A DNA stretch of 64,000 nt from CALOCN01 sp942491735 (GTDB lineage: Bacteria; Eisenbacteria; RBG-16-71-46; JABDJR01), in NCBI GenBank assembly GCA_942491735.1, contig CALOCN010000014.1:2728001-2792000 (forward strand). Direction: 5' to 3'. Under the pieces are notes generated by a model. It saw only the letters and a program-made list of their open reading frames with translations, was not told the DNA's origin and ran no database searches. Positions 9,503 through 19,200 of the stretch are shown here, piece by piece (position 1 is the stretch's first letter; each line of letters opens with the position of its first letter). The position numbers and the translations under genes are program-made.

Positions 9503-10819
9503 ATGCATACCATGGTTCTTCGCCTTCCTGTCCTCCTGGGATTGATCTGCCTCCTGGGAGGATCCCTCCCCGCTCACGCCCAGACCGTCAAGTGGGTGGA
9601 TCAGGCGGGAGGAAGCGATGCCAATGACGGGAACACCGAGGCCACCGCCTATGCGACGCTGCAGCATGCGGTGAACAACTCGGCGAACGGCCTCTCCGCC
9701 GCCAACCCCTCCATGATCCTGGTCAAGGACGGCGCCTACGTAGGCGTGGCCCAGGCCAACGGTGGAGGCTTCTCTACCGCCATCCTCATCGACAACCTCG
9801 ACTACCTGGAGGTCAAGTCCGCCCCCGGTCATGAGCCCTCCATCCTGCCCGCCGCCACATCGAACAACGCCGCGCTCACCGTGCAGAACTCGGATCACGT
9901 GGTGGTGGACAACATCGACCTCGACGGGACCAACAGCGGATGGGATCTGATGCATGTCCGGGACTCGGACAACCTCACCGTGAGGAACTGCGACCTGGGG
10001 CCGGGCGAGGACGGCATCGACATCGAGACCGGCGCCTCCACGCACCGCATCGAGAGCAACACGTTCTTTGCGCTCACCGAGGATGCCATCGACTACAGCG
10101 ACGGCAACTACAACGCCATCACGATCTCGGGGAACCGGTTCCTGGCCACCAATCGCCGGCCCATCCTCATCCGGGACAGCGGCGGGCTACCCCAGGACTT
10201 TCTCATCGAGCGGAACATCAGCGACGGCACCAACAGCCAGGAGGCGTTCCGGATCATCGGCGCCACCGACGTGGTGATCGTCAACAACTGCATCCGTGAG
10301 AGCACCCAGCAGGGCATCTACATCGACAGCGGGTGCTCCAACATCACGATCGTGCACAACACGCTCCACAACAACGGCGAGGAGGAGCTGAAGACCAAGA
10401 TCACCGGGGCCGATCTGGTGATCAAGAACAACATCTTCAGCGCCAACGGGTCGAGCGCGGCCATCAGCATTCCCTCCGGGAACGGACCGCTGCCCGGCGA
10501 GGACTACAACCTCGTCTTCAACGACGGCGCCTCCACGGAAGGAGGCTCCCAGTCCCAGGTGACGGTATTCGGAGCCGGCACCCTTTTTGGGGACCCGCTG
10601 TTTCTCAACGCCGCCGGCGGCGACCTGCGTCTGGGACCGGGCAGCCCGGCCGTGGAAGCGGGAACCGACCTCGGGGTGAACGAGGACATCGATCAGGATC
10701 CCCGGCCGGCTCCCCCCGGCACGGACCCTGACATGGGAGCCAAGGAGCTTCCCTCCGCGGTCCCGGTCCACCCCACCACCTGGGGGCGATTGAAGGGCGA
10801 CTTCGGAACGCCCAGGTAG
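9503..10819 (+). CDS. Secreted right-handed beta-helix protein
   Basis: A 438-residue protein with a signal peptide (MHTMVLRLPVLLGLICLLGG, cleaved after AHA at about residue 26). The ATG is preceded by AAAGGAG at 9490-9496. The N-terminus of the mature part (WVDQAGGSDANDGNTEATAYATLQHAV) is the typical first turn of parallel beta-helix proteins of the pectate-lyase/DUF1565 kind. Repeated short strands follow from about 100 to 330 (NLTVRNCDLG, HRIESNTFF, ITISGNRFL, VVIVNNCIR, ITIVHNTLHN, LVIKNNIFS). It ends GSPAVEAGTDLGV...DMGAKE, common in choice-of-anchor beta-helix proteins, then a short TTWGRLKGDF tail. The substrate, probably a polysaccharide if it is an enzyme, cannot be named; no catalytic residues stand out. 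Confidence 0.85.
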   Translation: MHTMVLRLPVLLGLICLLGGSLPAHAQTVKWVDQAGGSDANDGNTEATAYATLQHAVNNSANGLSAANPSMILVKDGAYVGVAQANGGGFSTAILIDNLDYLEVKSAPGHEPSILPAATSNNAALTVQNSDHVVVDNIDLDGTNSGWDLMHVRDSDNLTVRNCDLGPGEDGIDIETGASTHRIESNTFFALTEDAIDYSDGNYNAITISGNRFLATNRRPILIRDSGGLPQDFLIERNISDGTNSQEAFRIIGATDVVIVNNCIRESTQQGIYIDSGCSNITIVHNTLHNNGEEELKTKITGADLVIKNNIFSANGSSAAISIPSGNGPLPGEDYNLVFNDGASTEGGSQSQVTVFGAGTLFGDPLFLNAAGGDLRLGPGSPAVEAGTDLGVNEDIDQDPRPAPPGTDPDMGAKELPSAVPVHPTTWGRLKGDFGTPR

Positions 10820-10845
10820 GACTCCGCCTCTGTTGCGGAATCAGG

Positions 10846-10885
10846 TCGGGGAAGCCGCCCCCTCATGAGCGGGCGGCTTCCCCGA
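10846..10885. terminator. Strong hairpin, terminator-like, without U-tract
   Basis: TCGGGGAAGCCGCCC (10846-10860) pairs perfectly over 15 bp with GGGCGGCTTCCCCGA (10871-10885) across a 10-base loop, 26 bases after the beta-helix gene. No run of T follows on either strand, so it may act as an mRNA-stabilising 3' end or a rho-assisted terminator. Confidence 0.6.
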
Positions 10886-10937
10886 GCATCCCACCGCTTC
10901 AAACACTTCTCCGCGGACTACTCCAGCACACTCCCAG

Positions 10938-10946
10938 TGCTACACT
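10938..10946 (+). promoter_or_regulatory. Extended -10 element placed for a leaderless mRNA
   Basis: TGC followed by TACACT at 10941-10946 forms an extended -10 (TGnTAnnnT). The predicted transcription start, 7 bases after the hexamer, falls on the ATG at 10953, and that ATG has no Shine-Dalgarno sequence. No good -35 is visible. Confidence 0.4.
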
Positions 10947-10952
10947 GCAAGC

Positions 10953-12659
10953 ATGCGATACCCTCCTTGGCAAGGCCCAGGCATTCGCACCCTCACGGGC
11001 TACCAGGAAGCCCTCGTTTCAGCAGGGCACGGGGCAATCTTGCTCGCGCTTCTCGGGTTCATCGGGGTATCCTTCCCGGCCCACGCTCAGGCTTCCGACA
11101 CGACGTGGTTCGGAGGGACTACCTGGGACCCCGTGGACACACGCTGGGAAGCGATCCGCGACTCCGTATGGACCTTCGATTCGGGGGTGGGCTCCTCGTT
11201 CAACCACGGCCTCCCCTGGGTGGACCCCAACAAGGACCCTTCAATCCACGCCATGATGGAGGGGTGGATCGGTCTCGACGTCCAGCGGGGACCGAAAGGG
11301 TCCCGGTGGCGGCTCGTCGATGCGGCGGATCCGCGATGGGACCCCGCCGGATGCATGACCGACCTGGACGGCACCGCGGCGTGGCTTGGACTGTTTGCTG
11401 CCGAGGCGGATTCGGCGTGCTACCTCAACAGCCAGGGAAACGGAAACTTCTGGTCCTGGATGCTGAGCAAGGACTTCTTCCACACGACGGGAGAAGTCAC
11501 GATCTCGTTCGACTACGACAACGACGCATCCAGCACGTTGCGGTCGCGAGCCGACCACATTCCCGGGTCCATTCGTCCCTTCACCAGCGCGCCGGCGAAC
11601 GGGTCCGGAACCATCACATGGACCTGGACCCCGCCGGAGAACACCCTGATCCGGATTCAGATCTACTTCGAGAGCGGTCTCGACACGGACCAGGATGGGG
11701 GGTTCGATTCCTCCTGTGGTGTTGCCGTCGACAACATCGAGCTCTCCGGCGCCATCGTGGACTTCACGGATTTCGAGACCGGGTGGAACGGATGGGTCCA
11801 GGGACCCGCACAGCTTGGCGCGGTTCCGGATAACGGAGACTGGTCGCAATTGGCCCACATCAGCTATCTGGAGTCGCTCGCCACCGGCCCGTGCGGGGTC
11901 GCGGATTCCGTGCTGTGCTTTGCCAAACTCAACGACCCCAGTTGGTCCCACTCCGACAATCAGTGGAACCTCGCCATCTCACCCTGGATCGATCTGACCC
12001 AGGAGGGATTCACCGGGGATCAGATCGAGGCAGTGAGCCTCGACTTCTACTTCGACACCATCTACCACAACTACCTCTACGGCCGCGTGGACCTTCAGTG
12101 GTATCCAGACACGGCGCACGGACCGGGGAGCACCTGTGAGAGGTTCATCCAGGATTGGTACCCCGAGGGGTACCTCGGCTATTACGGGGCCCAGTGCACA
12201 CCCCCCGGAACACCCCTCATGATCGACGTGGCTGGCGTCGTGCCCGCGGAGGCGACGCGGGTTCGCGTTGCGGTGGGAGCCTGGAGCCTCAACTACCTCT
12301 ACGGGTACTACGACAGCACGAAGTCCAACCCGTGGATCGACAACGTCCGCCTCGGCGTCGTCACCGGGCCCCCACTCTCCGCCCCCTTGCCCGCCCCAAC
12401 CGCCCGGATCCATGCCTTCCCGAATCCCGTAAGACCGGGCGCCACGGTAAACCTCTCCGTTGGCGAAGGTTCCAGGCCAACAACGGTGCGTGTCTTTGAC
12501 ATCGCGGGGCGTCACGTGGCGCAGTGGCGCCTGGACGGTCAACAGGCCCACCTCGCGGTCGGCGCAGGGGGACGTCCCCTGGCGGCAGGGCTCTATCATC
12601 TGCGTTGGGAGACGGACAACGGGCCGAGGAGCACCAAGCTCCTGGTCCTCCAGGACTAG
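10953..12659 (+). CDS. Secreted multi-domain protein with FlgD-like C-terminal domain
   Basis: A 568-residue protein. A long, polar N-terminal stretch precedes the hydrophobic segment AILLALLGFIGVSFPAHA, which ends in a signal-peptidase site at about residue 46. The mature region has two jelly-roll-like modules of the kind found in secreted FCB proteins (TISFDYDNDASSTLRSR; VSLDFYFDTIYHNYLYGRV, ending NPWIDNVRLG). The last 80 residues are a FlgD-like Ig fold (AFPNPVRPGATVNLSV ... VRVFDIAGRHVAQW ... GLYHLRWET ... STKLLVLQD). Domains of this kind often serve as secretion or surface-anchoring tails in these phyla. The start lacks a ribosome site; an extended -10 sits 7 bases upstream, so the mRNA may be leaderless. 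Function unknown. Confidence 0.85.
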   Translation: MRYPPWQGPGIRTLTGYQEALVSAGHGAILLALLGFIGVSFPAHAQASDTTWFGGTTWDPVDTRWEAIRDSVWTFDSGVGSSFNHGLPWVDPNKDPSIHAMMEGWIGLDVQRGPKGSRWRLVDAADPRWDPAGCMTDLDGTAAWLGLFAAEADSACYLNSQGNGNFWSWMLSKDFFHTTGEVTISFDYDNDASSTLRSRADHIPGSIRPFTSAPANGSGTITWTWTPPENTLIRIQIYFESGLDTDQDGGFDSSCGVAVDNIELSGAIVDFTDFETGWNGWVQGPAQLGAVPDNGDWSQLAHISYLESLATGPCGVADSVLCFAKLNDPSWSHSDNQWNLAISPWIDLTQEGFTGDQIEAVSLDFYFDTIYHNYLYGRVDLQWYPDTAHGPGSTCERFIQDWYPEGYLGYYGAQCTPPGTPLMIDVAGVVPAEATRVRVAVGAWSLNYLYGYYDSTKSNPWIDNVRLGVVTGPPLSAPLPAPTARIHAFPNPVRPGATVNLSVGEGSRPTTVRVFDIAGRHVAQWRLDGQQAHLAVGAGGRPLAAGLYHLRWETDNGPRSTKLLVLQD

Positions 12660-12725
12660 TCACCCGGCGGTTCGCCTACGGAGCCGGCTGAGACCCTTCC
12701 CAACGCGTACCGCCGCCCTGAACGG

Positions 12726-12754
12726 TTCACCCGCGTGTGCGAATGGGATATAGT
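12726..12754 (+). promoter_or_regulatory. Predicted sigma70-type promoter
   Basis: TTCACC at 12726-12731 and TATAGT at 12749-12754 with 17-base spacing. Transcription would start near 12761, upstream of the small ORF at 12803 and the operon beginning at 13009. The 349-base interval 12660-13008 otherwise holds only that small ORF. Confidence 0.45.
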
Positions 12755-12802
12755 AGGCGGGTGAGCGCCTTCCGAAAGACACCTTACCCAACGGAGCACT
12801 TC

Positions 12803-12925
12803 ATGACTCGGGCATCGGGGCGAGGGAAGCCCGATCCGGATTGCTGTGCTCACCGAAGATCCCGGAGCTGGGGCGTCCTGTACATGGACGGCCCCCTGGA
12901 CTTCATCCCCATGGAAGCCGAGTAG
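12803..12925 (+). CDS. Possible 40-residue leader or small protein
   Basis: ATG 12803 opens a 40-residue frame (MTRASGRGKPDPDCCAHRRS ... MDGPLDFIPMEAE). GGAG lies 7 bases before the ATG and a plausible promoter lies about 42 bases further upstream. It is basic in the first half and acidic at the end, with a Cys-Cys pair. I recognise no family. It may be a chance ORF; the case rests on its start signals and its position at the head of the 13009-16234 operon. Confidence 0.3.
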   Translation: MTRASGRGKPDPDCCAHRRSRSWGVLYMDGPLDFIPMEAE

Positions 12926-13008
12926 GCAAGCGTTCCGCCGCTGCACACCCTTGCGCTTCGGAGTATTCTCCATCGGCATACCGTCCCCATGCCACGACAG
13001 GAGGCAAG

Positions 13009-13488
13009 ATGATCCCCGGAGTGATTCAGGAGTTCCTGACCAAGGCCACGGTTGGGGTTGCGGGAACCCGTGACGCGGAACTGATTCCCCAGCTCCACAA
13101 GCTGTCCGGCTGGCGCCTGGAGGACGACAACGCGATCATGCGATGTCTCATCGCATCCGAGTTCACCGAGTCCCTGGTCCGGAACATCGCGGACAATGGG
13201 CGTCTCACCGTGGCCATCGAGGAGATCGGCCCTCACGAGACATACCAGTTCAAGGGGACGGTGGTCGACACCGACCCGGTCGGAGACGAAGACCTCGGTG
13301 TGTACGAGACAATCCGGCTTCGTTTCGGTGATGTGGTGTCCGCCCAGTTCGGGTTGCCTGTGGACGATTGCCGGGCCTACTACCGCCGGCCCGCGATTGC
13401 CGTTCGATTGAGAGTCGAGGAAATCTTTCTCCAGACCCCGGGTCCGGGAGCCGGTCGGCGCCTCATACCCCAGGAGGATGCGCCGTGA
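13009..13488 (+). CDS. FMN-type split-barrel protein, first of a pair
   Basis: A 159-residue cytoplasmic protein beginning MIPGVIQEFLTKATVGVAGT. The AGGAGG at 12999-13004 and the pattern of the family set the start at 13009. The opening (a short helix, then TKATVGVAGTRDAELIPQLHKLSGW) and the beta-strand succession resemble pyridoxamine-5'-phosphate-oxidase-like split barrels, which bind FMN, F420 or haem, or act as ligand sensors. It overlaps the next gene by 4 bases (GTGA). The next gene is a clearer member of the same fold, and a GAF/kinase protein follows, so this trio may form a sensing module. The cofactor cannot be told from sequence. Confidence 0.7.
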   Translation: MIPGVIQEFLTKATVGVAGTRDAELIPQLHKLSGWRLEDDNAIMRCLIASEFTESLVRNIADNGRLTVAIEEIGPHETYQFKGTVVDTDPVGDEDLGVYETIRLRFGDVVSAQFGLPVDDCRAYYRRPAIAVRLRVEEIFLQTPGPGAGRRLIPQEDAP

Positions 13489-13898
13489 GCAAGTCTCTCC
13501 CTCCGGAAATCCAAGCGGTCATGCAGAACGGTATTCCCGCTATCATCGGCACCTGTTCGATCGACGGCACTCCCAATGCCACCATCATTTCCCAGGTCTA
13601 CTATGTGGACAACACGCACGTGGCCCTGTCCTTTCAGTTCTTCAGCAAGACCATCCGGAACATCCGGGAAAACCCCCACGCGCGCCTATGGCTGAACGAC
13701 GTGGTCGGACGCGAGGACTGGGTGCTCCAGATCGAGTTTGACCACTCCGAGACCGAGGGGCCCATCTTCGACGAGATGGAAATGACCATCGAGGCCATTG
13801 CCTCGGCTACGGGTATGTCAGGAATCTTCAAACTCAGGGCCGCGGACATCTATCGTGTGCGGCACTGTGAGAAGATCGCCGCCACGCCCACCAGCTGA
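13485..13898 (+). CDS. Pyridoxamine 5'-phosphate oxidase-like FMN-binding protein
   Basis: A 137-residue split-barrel protein: LPPEIQAVMQNGIPAIIGTC, SIDGTPNATIISQVYYVD, VALSFQFFSKTIRNIRENPH, ARLWLNDV. This is the typical order of a PNPOx-like flavin-binding domain, with the phosphate-binding Lys in FSKTIRNIRENP. GTG at 13485 is chosen: AGGAGG sits 8 bases upstream and it overlaps the stop of the preceding gene. Such proteins are found fused or adjacent to GAF domains and nucleotide cyclases in signalling genes. Only five bases separate it from the kinase gene downstream. Confidence 0.85.
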   Translation: MSKSLPPEIQAVMQNGIPAIIGTCSIDGTPNATIISQVYYVDNTHVALSFQFFSKTIRNIRENPHARLWLNDVVGREDWVLQIEFDHSETEGPIFDEMEMTIEAIASATGMSGIFKLRAADIYRVRHCEKIAATPTS

Positions 13899-13903
13899 CT
13901 TCC

Positions 13904-16234
13904 ATGGCGAATGAACACTCGGCAGGCTCGACCCCCCAGGACGAGCTGGCCCGGAAGGCGGCGGAGTTCCGGATCCTGCAGCGTGTCTCGGCACGCATCA
14001 ATACCTCGCTCGACCTCCACGGGATCTACCGGATCGCGCTGGACACCATGGGAGAGCTGTTCGGCTTCCATCACGCGGTCATCCTCCTGGCCGACGAGAC
14101 CGAAGAAGAGCTGACCGTTGTCGCGAGCAAGGGCTACGAGGGCCAGGCCATCGGGGGAAAGGTCCGGACGGGCGTCGGGGTCCTGGGCATGGTGGCCAAG
14201 AAGCGCCGACACATGGCCGTCAACAATCTGAGCCAGCAACGAGCCTATGTCTCGGCCCAGCGCCGGCGCATGGTGGAGGCAGGACGCGAGGAGGAGATCG
14301 GCGAGACCATCCCCGTCCCCGGGCTTCCCAATGCGGAGAGTCAGATCGCGGTGCCCCTGCTGGTGGATGACTCGCTGATCGGAGTGTTCTCCGTGGAGTC
14401 CAGCATCCAGCGATCCTTCGACGCCCACGAGCGGGATCTGGTCATGATCGTGGCCAACCAGACTGCCAGCGCCATCCAATCGGCACGCATGTACCTGGAA
14501 CTGCAGAAGGTCAACCAGGATCTGGAGCAGAGGGTGGCTGAACGGACCGAGGCGCTGGAGCATCGGCTGAAGGTTGCGGAAACGCTTCTGAAGAACGCCG
14601 AGGATCGCGTGGACGGCCCGCTCATCGGAGACAGCGATGCGGTCGAGGGTCTTCGCGCTTCCATCCAGGACTTCGCAAATGCCGATCGGACACTGCTGAT
14701 CTCCGGGCACGCGGGGGTCGGAAAGGAAGCCACCGCGCGTGCCATCCATGCGCAGTCCGCACGCAGGCTGGGACCGTTCATCCACATCACCTGCTCCCGC
14801 ATGCACTCGATCCACACCGGTGGCTCAGGTGCAGACTCCCCCATCCTTGCCAACTTCGACCTGGCCGCGGGGGGCACGCTCTTTCTCGAGGGAGTCAACG
14901 ACCTCTCCCGGGAGCGGCAAGCTGAACTGGTCGAGGCGATCTCCCGTTTGAACGCGGCCCGCGCCAACGACCACACGCCGGACCCGGACACCCGGGTCAT
15001 CGTCAGTTCGACCCGGGACCTATTCCACGAGGTTCAAACCTCGAACTTCAACCGGGAGCTCTATGCGCAACTCAAGGGAGGCTCGCTTATCGTCCCCCCG
15101 TTGGTCGACCGGTTGCACGATATCCCCGCGTTGGTGGAACACTTCATCGACAAGCACTCCCGGAAGCTCGGGAAGACGGTCACCCACCTGAACCTGGAGT
15201 CCCTGGGCCGGCTTGAAACCTACTCCTGGCCGGGGAACATCCGCGAGCTCGAGAACGTCCTGGAGCGGGCGATTTTCCTGGGGCGGGGAACCGTGCTGAA
15301 CGTCGACGGAGAGATGCTGGGCGGGGTCTCGGTCGGGAGCTACCGGCTGGTGGAGCAGTTGGGCTCGGGGGGAATGGGAGAAGTGTGGCTGGGCAAACAC
15401 CAGCTTCTGGCCCGGCCGGCGGCAGTCAAGCTCATCCGTTCCGACGGCTTCACCCAGGATCAGGCCCCACACCTGACCGATCGGTTCGAACGCGAAGCCC
15501 AGGTCACAGCAAATCTCAAGTCACCCCACACCGTCCAGCTCTATGACTTCGGGGTCAGCGACACCGGGACATTCTACTACGTCATGGAACTTCTCCGGGG
15601 ATTGGACGCAAACCAGATCGTGCGGCGCTTCGGCCCTCTCGCCCCCGAGAGAGTCGTGACGCTCCTCCGCCAGGCGTGCTGCTCGCTGAGCGAAGCCCAC
15701 GACCACGGTCTCGTCCATCGCGACATCAAACCTGCGAACCTCTTTATCACCAACCTGGGACCCGACCATGATTTCGTCAAGGTGCTGGACTTCGGGATGG
15801 TCAAGGCGGAACTCGGGGACGGAGACGTTCAGCTCACGGCGGAAGGAGCCACTGCGGGAACACCCGCGTTCATCGCCCCCGAGCTTGTACTGGGAGGACA
15901 CACGATCGACGGACGAACCGATGTGTATTCTCTTGGATGCGTGGCGTACTGGCTGCTCACGGGGCAGTTCGTCTTCCCGGCAGACAACGCCACCAGGATG
16001 ATCCTGCATCACTGCCAGACCCCACCCCAGCCCTGTTCCGAGGTCACGGAACTGGACATACCCGAATCAATGGACCGGGTCGTCCTGGCCTGCCTGGCCA
16101 AGAACCCCGCAGACCGGCCCCAGAGCGCGTGGGAGCTCTGGGAGGCTCTCGGTGAGGTCACCTGTGCGCGCGAGTGGACCCGCCACGACGCGCGCAAGTG
16201 GTGGCAGGACCATGCGCCGGAGGCACTCGGGTGA
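13904..16234 (+). CDS. GAF / degenerate sigma54-activator AAA+ / Ser-Thr protein kinase fusion
   Basis: A 776-residue cytoplasmic protein. Residues 25-195 form a GAF domain, 200-235 a coiled coil (LQKVNQDLEQRVAERTEALE), about 240-465 a domain derived from sigma54 activators, and about 480-750 a Hanks-type kinase. The AAA+ part keeps a Walker A (GHAGVGKEA, 268-276) and the WPGNIRELENVLERA signature near 442, but has lost the GAFTGA loop and has GGTLFLEGV where the Walker B should read LFLDE. The HTH that normally follows is replaced by the kinase. The kinase looks active: GSGGMGEVW P-loop, Lys509, HRDIKPAN with Asp607, DFG at 629-631 and GTPAFIAPE. It is the third gene of an operon with two split-barrel proteins. 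It likely phosphorylates proteins in response to a small ligand; the target is unknown. Confidence 0.92.
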   Translation: MANEHSAGSTPQDELARKAAEFRILQRVSARINTSLDLHGIYRIALDTMGELFGFHHAVILLADETEEELTVVASKGYEGQAIGGKVRTGVGVLGMVAKKRRHMAVNNLSQQRAYVSAQRRRMVEAGREEEIGETIPVPGLPNAESQIAVPLLVDDSLIGVFSVESSIQRSFDAHERDLVMIVANQTASAIQSARMYLELQKVNQDLEQRVAERTEALEHRLKVAETLLKNAEDRVDGPLIGDSDAVEGLRASIQDFANADRTLLISGHAGVGKEATARAIHAQSARRLGPFIHITCSRMHSIHTGGSGADSPILANFDLAAGGTLFLEGVNDLSRERQAELVEAISRLNAARANDHTPDPDTRVIVSSTRDLFHEVQTSNFNRELYAQLKGGSLIVPPLVDRLHDIPALVEHFIDKHSRKLGKTVTHLNLESLGRLETYSWPGNIRELENVLERAIFLGRGTVLNVDGEMLGGVSVGSYRLVEQLGSGGMGEVWLGKHQLLARPAAVKLIRSDGFTQDQAPHLTDRFEREAQVTANLKSPHTVQLYDFGVSDTGTFYYVMELLRGLDANQIVRRFGPLAPERVVTLLRQACCSLSEAHDHGLVHRDIKPANLFITNLGPDHDFVKVLDFGMVKAELGDGDVQLTAEGATAGTPAFIAPELVLGGHTIDGRTDVYSLGCVAYWLLTGQFVFPADNATRMILHHCQTPPQPCSEVTELDIPESMDRVVLACLAKNPADRPQSAWELWEALGEVTCAREWTRHDARKWWQDHAPEALG

Positions 16235-16244
16235 GCGGCCCCGC

Positions 16245-19200
16245 TCAGGGCAGCTTCAGCGCCTTGGCCCGGTGCGTTCCCGACGGCGTGCGGACCAACA
16301 GGAAGTAGAGACCCTCCGGTGCCTGGCCCCCGTCTGCGGCCCGACCGTCCCAACCCACCGAGGCCGGTCCCGCCGGGATCCAGACCTCCGGTAGTGTAGC
16401 CACCCTCCGCCCGGCCACGTCGAACACTTCCAGAAGCACCGGCCCGTCCCGCTCCTGCTGGAACCGAACCAGCGCGCCGCTGCGGAAGGGATTGGGAGTG
16501 ACCCGCGCCGTAACCGGTGTCGTCACCGACGGCCCGGGGTCCGCCGACGCGAGGGTCGCGCCGCCCCGCACCTGCTTCAGGGACGGTACCGAAGGCTGGT
16601 TGGAAAACCAGGGAGAGTGCGGGAAGAAGGGATCCCGCGTGGCATAGCGCATCCGATACGTGTAGCTTGTCCCCTCGATGAGTGGGCCTACCAGGGCGTG
16701 GACATCGGCCGAGGAAGAACGCCCCGCGGGCGGGTCGGTAAACGTCCAGCCCGTCGCGGTGAGGAGCGGCGCCGCATCGAGGCTCGTACCCACCTCGGCG
16801 ATCCGATACTCCACGCGCAGATCGGTCCGTCCAATCGACATCCACGCGTCGGTCCCCACCATCCGGAACCACCCCGGCACCGTATTGAGCCGGGCGCGAG
16901 GCCCCGAATCGTCGTAGGCCCGCATCCGTGGCCGGCTCGGCGGGGCACCTTTGCTGGAGTTGCCCAGAACGAGCAGGTGGGATCCCGCGTCATCGAGGCC
17001 GCCGCACGTATCCCTCCCCCGGCTGACCAGGAACTCCGAGAATCCATCGCCGTTCACGTCGCCGGCCGAAGCGACCCAGGCTCCGGCCAACTCGTCCTGC
17101 TCCGACCCGTGGAAGGACCATGCGGGTGTCGTGGACACCGAAGTCGGGTGGCCCAGGAACAGGAAGGCCGCTCCGGCGTTGTCGGCGAGGGTCTCATCCA
17201 GGTAGCTCCCCACCAGGATGTCGCTGTAGCCGTCGCCGTTGACGTCTCCCGCACCGCCGACGCCGCGCCCCACGTAGACACTGGACGTGCTCCCCACATA
17301 CTCCCAGGGGCTGGTCACCGGGTTCCCCGACGCATGCCCCAGGAACAACTGGGCCCGTCCGTGGTTGGACCCAGCAATGCTGGCGTCGCGGTAGCCGGGC
17401 GTTCCGACGATGAAGTCGGCCAGGCCGTCCCCGTTCACGTCACCGGCCTCGTCAATGCTCGATCCCAGGCTGGCCCCGCTGCTCGGCCCGGTCAGGGTCC
17501 ACTGGGGGGTCGCGGCAAGACCCGTGGCACTCCCCAGGAACAGGTAGATACGACCCAGGAAGGATCCGTAGCCCGAGGCGGTGACCAGGATGTCGTCATA
17601 CCCGTCGGCATTGATGTCCCCGGTTCCGGTGACCGCGTGGCCCATGTGGTCGTCGGAGTTCTCCCCGAAGAAGTCCCAGGCCGGCGTGGTGGAAGGAACA
17701 GTCGGCGAACCCAGGTACAGCATGACCCGCCCCGCTCCGCTGGTAGGAAGACTCCAGCCGCGTGCGCCGCTCAGGAAGTCGGCGTAGCCGTCGTTGTTGA
17801 CATCACCGGCCGAAGCCAGCGCCCCGCCGTCCTGGGCGTTGCTTCGGTTCTGGGTGGAGGTCCACACCGGGCCCACCAGCCCCGTGGCGGATCCGTAGAA
17901 CAGCTCCACCTTGCCCCGGTTCTGCGAAGGACCGTCGTAGTTCGACGCTCCAATGATCACATCGTCGTAGCCGTCCCCGTTGACATCACCCGCGGCCGCG
18001 GCGGCAACCCCGTAGTACTCGAACGCCGTAGCCCCGGTCCGGGTCCAGTCCGGAAAAGCATTGTTCCCGTAGATCAACCACACCTTGCCCGCGTCGGCGT
18101 TCCCCCCCACGTCGTAGAGCGGGGCGGTGACGAGATGTTCGCTGAAACCGTCCCCGTTGACGTCGCCGGCCCCGGCCACAAAGGACCCCACCTGGCCGTC
18201 GGTCTGGGCATCACCGCTACGACAAACCTGGGTCGTCCAGGGCGGACGGGCCGCGCCCAGATAGACATAGACCCTCCCCTCCCATGCCTCGCCGTTGCTG
18301 CGGTGGGGCTCCCCCACGATCACGTCCGCGAACCCGTCCCCGTTGACGTCCCCCGCCCCGCTCACATCGAATCCGAACCAGGCCCCCTCCTGGGTCCCGT
18401 TGAGGACGAAGGGACTACCGGATCCGCCCATGGCGTCCTTCCCCATCCAGACCTCGACGAACCCCGGACCGGCCAGGAAATTGCGGTCCCCGGTGATGTA
18501 GTCGGCATAACCGTCGGCGTTGACGTCCCCGGCGGCGGATAGCGCCTCCACATAGTCGGCAGTGTTGTTGCCGTGAACCAAGCCTCCGGGTGTCCCGAAG
18601 AGCCACTCGTACACCGGCTCGAATTCCGGAAAGCCGGTACGTCCGGGTACGTTGATCAGCACCTCGGGGTAGGGATCGTCGTGGTAGGCGCCGATCCCGG
18701 CCACCGCATGCCCCAGGCGCTCGTTGTCGGCTGTCCCTTGCCGCTGCAAGAGGAGCGACGGACCGGCGGGACCTCCCTGGTAGACATAGGCTTTGCCCCA
18801 GGACACCGTCGTGGGGGTGGGTTCCCAGAAGGGGGCTCCCACCACGAACTCGTCGTACCCATCCGCGTTGATGTCGAATCCGGGAGAAAGGGCGAACCCA
18901 TAGTTGGAGTTTTCCCGCTCTCCCTGCCCTACCCACACCGCGGTGGTGGAGAGGCCGGAAGCCGACCCCAGGTAGAGGTGCGCGCGCCCCCGAAGATTGT
19001 CGTAGCCGGGTTCTCCGACCAGCACGTCGGCAAAACCGTCGCCGTTGACGTCCCCCGCCGTGCTCACTTCTCCCCCGAACAGGCCGCTCCCCTGGTCCAC
19101 GGTCCAGTCCGGTGCCACTCCGGGACCCGAAGCCCCCCCGTACCAGACATGTGCCCGATGTGCGGGACCGGCGCCGACCACGATGTCGTCGTATCCATCC

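Noticed and set aside
12660..13008. Riboswitch or structured leader before the split-barrel operon
   Set aside because: No known riboswitch consensus could be recognised by eye; only the promoter and small ORF could be supported.
16232..16248. Hairpin GAGCGG-CC-CCGCTC between the kinase and FG-GAP genes as a terminator
   Set aside because: The loop of two bases is too short and there is no T-run.
16617..18542. A plus-strand ORF of 641 codons opposite the FG-GAP gene
   Set aside because: Its regular periodicity mirrors the FG-GAP repeats on the other strand; no domain or start signal supports it.
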